Assembly (NCBI GenBank): GCA_036345935.2
Contig: JADWOT020000002.1
Coordinates: forward strand, 12,651,905 to 12,715,904
DNA length: 64,000 bases
Direction of reading: 5' to 3'
DNA from: Taenia hydatigena
Lineage: Eukaryota; Platyhelminthes; Cestoda; Cyclophyllidea; Taeniidae
Made by a program: the position numbers and the translations under genes. Below the pieces are notes generated by a model. It was not told the DNA's origin. It ran no database searches and worked only from the letters and a program-made list of their open reading frames with translations. This document shows, one piece after another, positions 61,496 to 64,000 of the stretch. Numbering within the stretch: position 1 is the stretch's first letter; each line of letters begins with the position of its first letter.

Positions 61496-62269
61496 CCTCG
61501 AAGTGACTACAGTTGGAGCTTGGGACTGGTCAAGTACACTCCTTTTCTCATTCTTAGATCCCGTTTGTTTGTGCTCATCGTTTGGCGTCAAATTCTGTCA
61601 AAGTGAGCTTTTTCTTGATAGAGGCTGAAAAGCGGCTCGATTGCTTCTCGTGTTGACCTCTTCGCATCTATACAGCCTCACTACATTCCTCTCCATAATG
61701 TGCCTGCAACTTGCTATACACTGGCCACTTTTTGTCTACTTTAAGAAATTTATGTTTTTTTTTTTTTTTTTTTTTTTATTTTCTGAAAGCAATTGCCATC
61801 GTTGGCTGTCAGTGGTCGCCCCGTATCGCCTAAACGTTGCAATGTTTTTCGAGGCTACCATGTTGCATTTTTAACTTGAAACCGTTTGTTAGGGTAATTG
61901 TGTTGTTGTTGTTGTGGTCATCGGCAAAGTAGTCATTGAGCAGTATTTTAAATCTCGGAGGTCAGCCGTTTGTTGATTTCAGTCTCATCTTGTAGCCATA
62001 GCGGTAGTGGAGGTGAACCTGCAAATCCTTTCTATTCTTTATTAAATCACTAATAAATGTCAAGGTAGTTTCAAAATGGCTGACATCGTTACCAAATGCT
62101 AGCTTTGCTGTTTGTTCGAGTGTCTTTTTCTCCTTTTACTTTCCTGGCAGTTCGTATTAAGTTGTGCCTTAAGGTAAGTATTGCATTTTTCCAATTTTGC
62201 GCGAGTGTTTACATTGTTCCAGCTTTCAAAGAGCAATAAAGCTGGTTGTCTCGGTAGGTAGTGCCAATG
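61496..62269. other. Segment interrupting repeat copy D
   Basis: Copy D resumes at 62270 with sequence matching arm R 51531-51640, which in R directly follows the part matching 61495. The 0.77 kb between is therefore extra in D. It contains a T-run of about 24 bases (61754-61778) and no coding domain. Target-site duplications and terminal repeats were not found. Confidence 0.55.
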
Positions 62270-62405
62270 CTGATGCTATTGGCTGAACTGCAAAGCATCT
62301 GCCCCATGATGGATGTTCTCTTGGGCTCTTCTCTGTTTCCACTTTAGCTGAGACCAGTGTGTGTTAGCCCCCAAAATATGCTCCCTTTGAATGTGCTGCA
62401 AAAAC
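62270..62405 (+). repeat. Copy D, distal piece
   Basis: 62270-62365 matches 51531-51630 and 62370-62405 matches 52185-52215 of arm R, with the roughly 0.55 kb between deleted. After this the similarity to the arm ends. Confidence 0.75.
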
Positions 62406-63710
62406 TACCACCGTGTCATCGATGGGGGCGATTTTGCAGCCATTGTATTGTCTACCTTGTGTAACCTTAGCGATTTCTCAAGGATGAACTAAGAGCTGTC
62501 ATAGAAGGCCTTGCTCCTCACCAAACCCTAGTCATTGCACTCATCATGAATTGTGAGGAGGGATAAATTAAGCAGGATGGAATGCTTCTAAAAATTCAAA
62601 CACAAAATTGGTAAATTCTACAATTATCTGCTCTCTGATGTACCAACAAATTGGATACTGTGGTGTTTTTAGGCGTGAAGACGAGAATTTCATCAATTGC
62701 TCTAATCTATTAGAGTAATTTTGTTACGACGCGATCTCGAAAAGTAAGTAAGAGCCTTTGTGACGGTTACTTTAAAGTGCAACCTGAAAGAAGTTGCACC
62801 GCTTTAAACCTTTTATGCATCCGACAGTGCTGTTGTTTTACTTCTACTTTTAATTTTGTGCAGTTGAGTTTTAAGTTACAAAATGTCTTTTGGCAACTGC
62901 GGCTTCGTCTTTAGCTTGTTTTGGATCAAATTTTTCGGTGGCTAATGACTTATTCCCGATTCAAAAGTGCTTCTTCTCTGGGCCGAAGATCATAACTCGA
63001 TGGTTTCTGCTGAAGTAAAATATGACTGGAGGAATTAGAGAGGTACACATTGGCTTTAAACAGAGCGATGTCGCTGAAAACTATTTCAAGGCTACTGCTG
63101 TTGTCGACTGTTTTTTAGACCTCCTTTTCTGTTCTTTTGTTCTTGCCTTGCTATCCTACAAAACAGCCTCACTTTCGATTACATCACATGCTTCGCGTGT
63201 AAAATACCTACGTTTGCTCTATTACAGGTCTAGATGCAAAAACATGGGTGCATTTGTTTAAAACGTGACGGTACCCTTTGAATGTCAGTAGCAGTCAATC
63301 TGCTTGAGTTCTCTGCGACACGCACGGTAGCTCATCACGTAGCAATAAAAGCATGTTGACGGTGCTTAAATCTGCAGTTAAGGAACGCCTGCTAATTCGC
63401 TTGGCTGAGATGCAGGTTCTGCAATTTATCTCCCAGCAAACTCCTCTTTCTTATGCTCCGTACTTCTTGATAAGTTAGGAGCGCAGTTTTGTAATTTTTG
63501 ATTTCATATGTTGATAAGATAAATGTCGGCCGCTAACTTTGAATAATAGCACGAAATTCCACATTTATTGTGGGGTGTGATGTTGCAGAATTAACCACAT
63601 AACTTCCTGTCTTATGGCTGACATTTATCAAACCTTAACTTATAACATATTTTTGGCAGCATTTTGAAGATGATGATGGACTTCAAGGATAAAAGGGTAA
63701 TAAAACTTAC
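62406..63710. other. Unassigned 1.3 kb
   Basis: No gene recognised; a plus frame at 63022-63261 has one hydrophobic stretch but no family. It may include the intron of the exon at 63711-63939. Confidence 0.4.
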
Positions 63711-63939
63711 GAAATGTGCATCTATTTGATAGTTTTTTTCCAGAGATGGAGTTTTGTGGTGTCCAACGATAAACAATGGAACCAAGACAGTCGAGTTGTA
63801 AAACTAATAAAATTCTTGAGCTTTCACAACAGTACCTTTGTAAGGCACGATAGTCGACTCTACTTTCATCAGGACTACTGTAGCCATTAACTAATACAGG
63901 CGATTCAAGACACTGACCAATGCAGTAAATCGGATCCAT
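63711..63939 (-). CDS. Candidate first exon, unknown protein
   Basis: The minus-strand ATG in AAAATGGATCC starts MDPIYCIGQCLESPVLVNGY, then SSPDESRVDYRALQRYCCES and ILLVLQLDCLGSIVYRW, and ends at a consensus donor (TTC|GTAAGT) in phase 1. Composition and codon pattern look coding, and the donor is ideal. The frame is also open upstream of this ATG to 63969. No family was recognised and the next exon was not located. Confidence 0.38.
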
Positions 63940-64000
63940 TTTCCTCAATGAGGGCCTCTCATTTCTCAAAAATTGTCTTTATGCCTTATTTCCCCTTCAT

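Noticed and set aside
1..64000. tRNA, rRNA or spliced-leader RNA genes
   Set aside because: No cloverleaf with conserved TTCGAATCC-like arm, no rRNA core motifs and no recognised spliced-leader sequence were found by eye; a covariance-model scan would be decisive.

Overview
This is eukaryotic, metazoan-type DNA. Genes are split by introns with GT..AG borders, some very short (37 and 49 bp), there are no bacterial-style operons, and most of the window is repeat-derived. The gene content (a small intron-rich arginase, an FBXO4-like F-box gene, M1 aminopeptidase fragments, Ty3/gypsy debris) together with the tiny introns fits a flatworm such as a cestode. The species assignment is inference only.

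Layout. About 0.8-1.1 kb: a cysteine-rich ORF. 1.3-4.5 kb (copy A) and 16.1-19.6 kb (copy B) are an inverted pair of a ~3.2 kb repeat, with a partial third copy C at 33.3-35.0 kb. 5.28-12.69 kb (arm L) and 48.38-56.03 kb (arm R) form a ~7.5 kb inverted repeat spanning 50 kb. A partial copy D of the arm lies at 59.9-62.4 kb. A diverged direct repeat pair lies at 12.9-14.1 and 39.1-40.4 kb. A four-exon candidate gene lies at 15.0-16.05 kb. 23.0-28.5 kb is an arginase locus: a complete six-exon arginase on the minus strand plus an inverted, dead duplicate of its first two exons. A third, much older arginase relic is at 31.6-32.3 kb. 37.2-38.5 kb is a 53-bp minisatellite. 44.1-45.05 kb is the FBXO4-like gene (minus strand). 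47.05-48.39 kb is a broken Ty3/gypsy RNase H-integrase fragment that abuts arm R. 56.3-57.25 kb is a hairpin made of two inverted copies of the N-terminal exon of an M1 (puromycin-sensitive type) aminopeptidase. The last 6 kb holds two orphan candidate exons and repeat copy D.

The strongest functional call is arginase (L-arginine to ornithine plus urea): six exons join with consistent phases into a 311-residue protein with all metal ligands. The most unusual theme is repeated inverted duplication. Arginase and the aminopeptidase show the same arrangement, an extra copy of the 5' exons facing the parent gene in tail-to-tail orientation with parental downstream exon sequence in the spacer, and the larger repeats A/B and L/R are inverted as well. 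Within L/R, ORFs on both strands stay open in both copies, so which strand carries the original genes is only partly resolved. The genes do not form one evident pathway.
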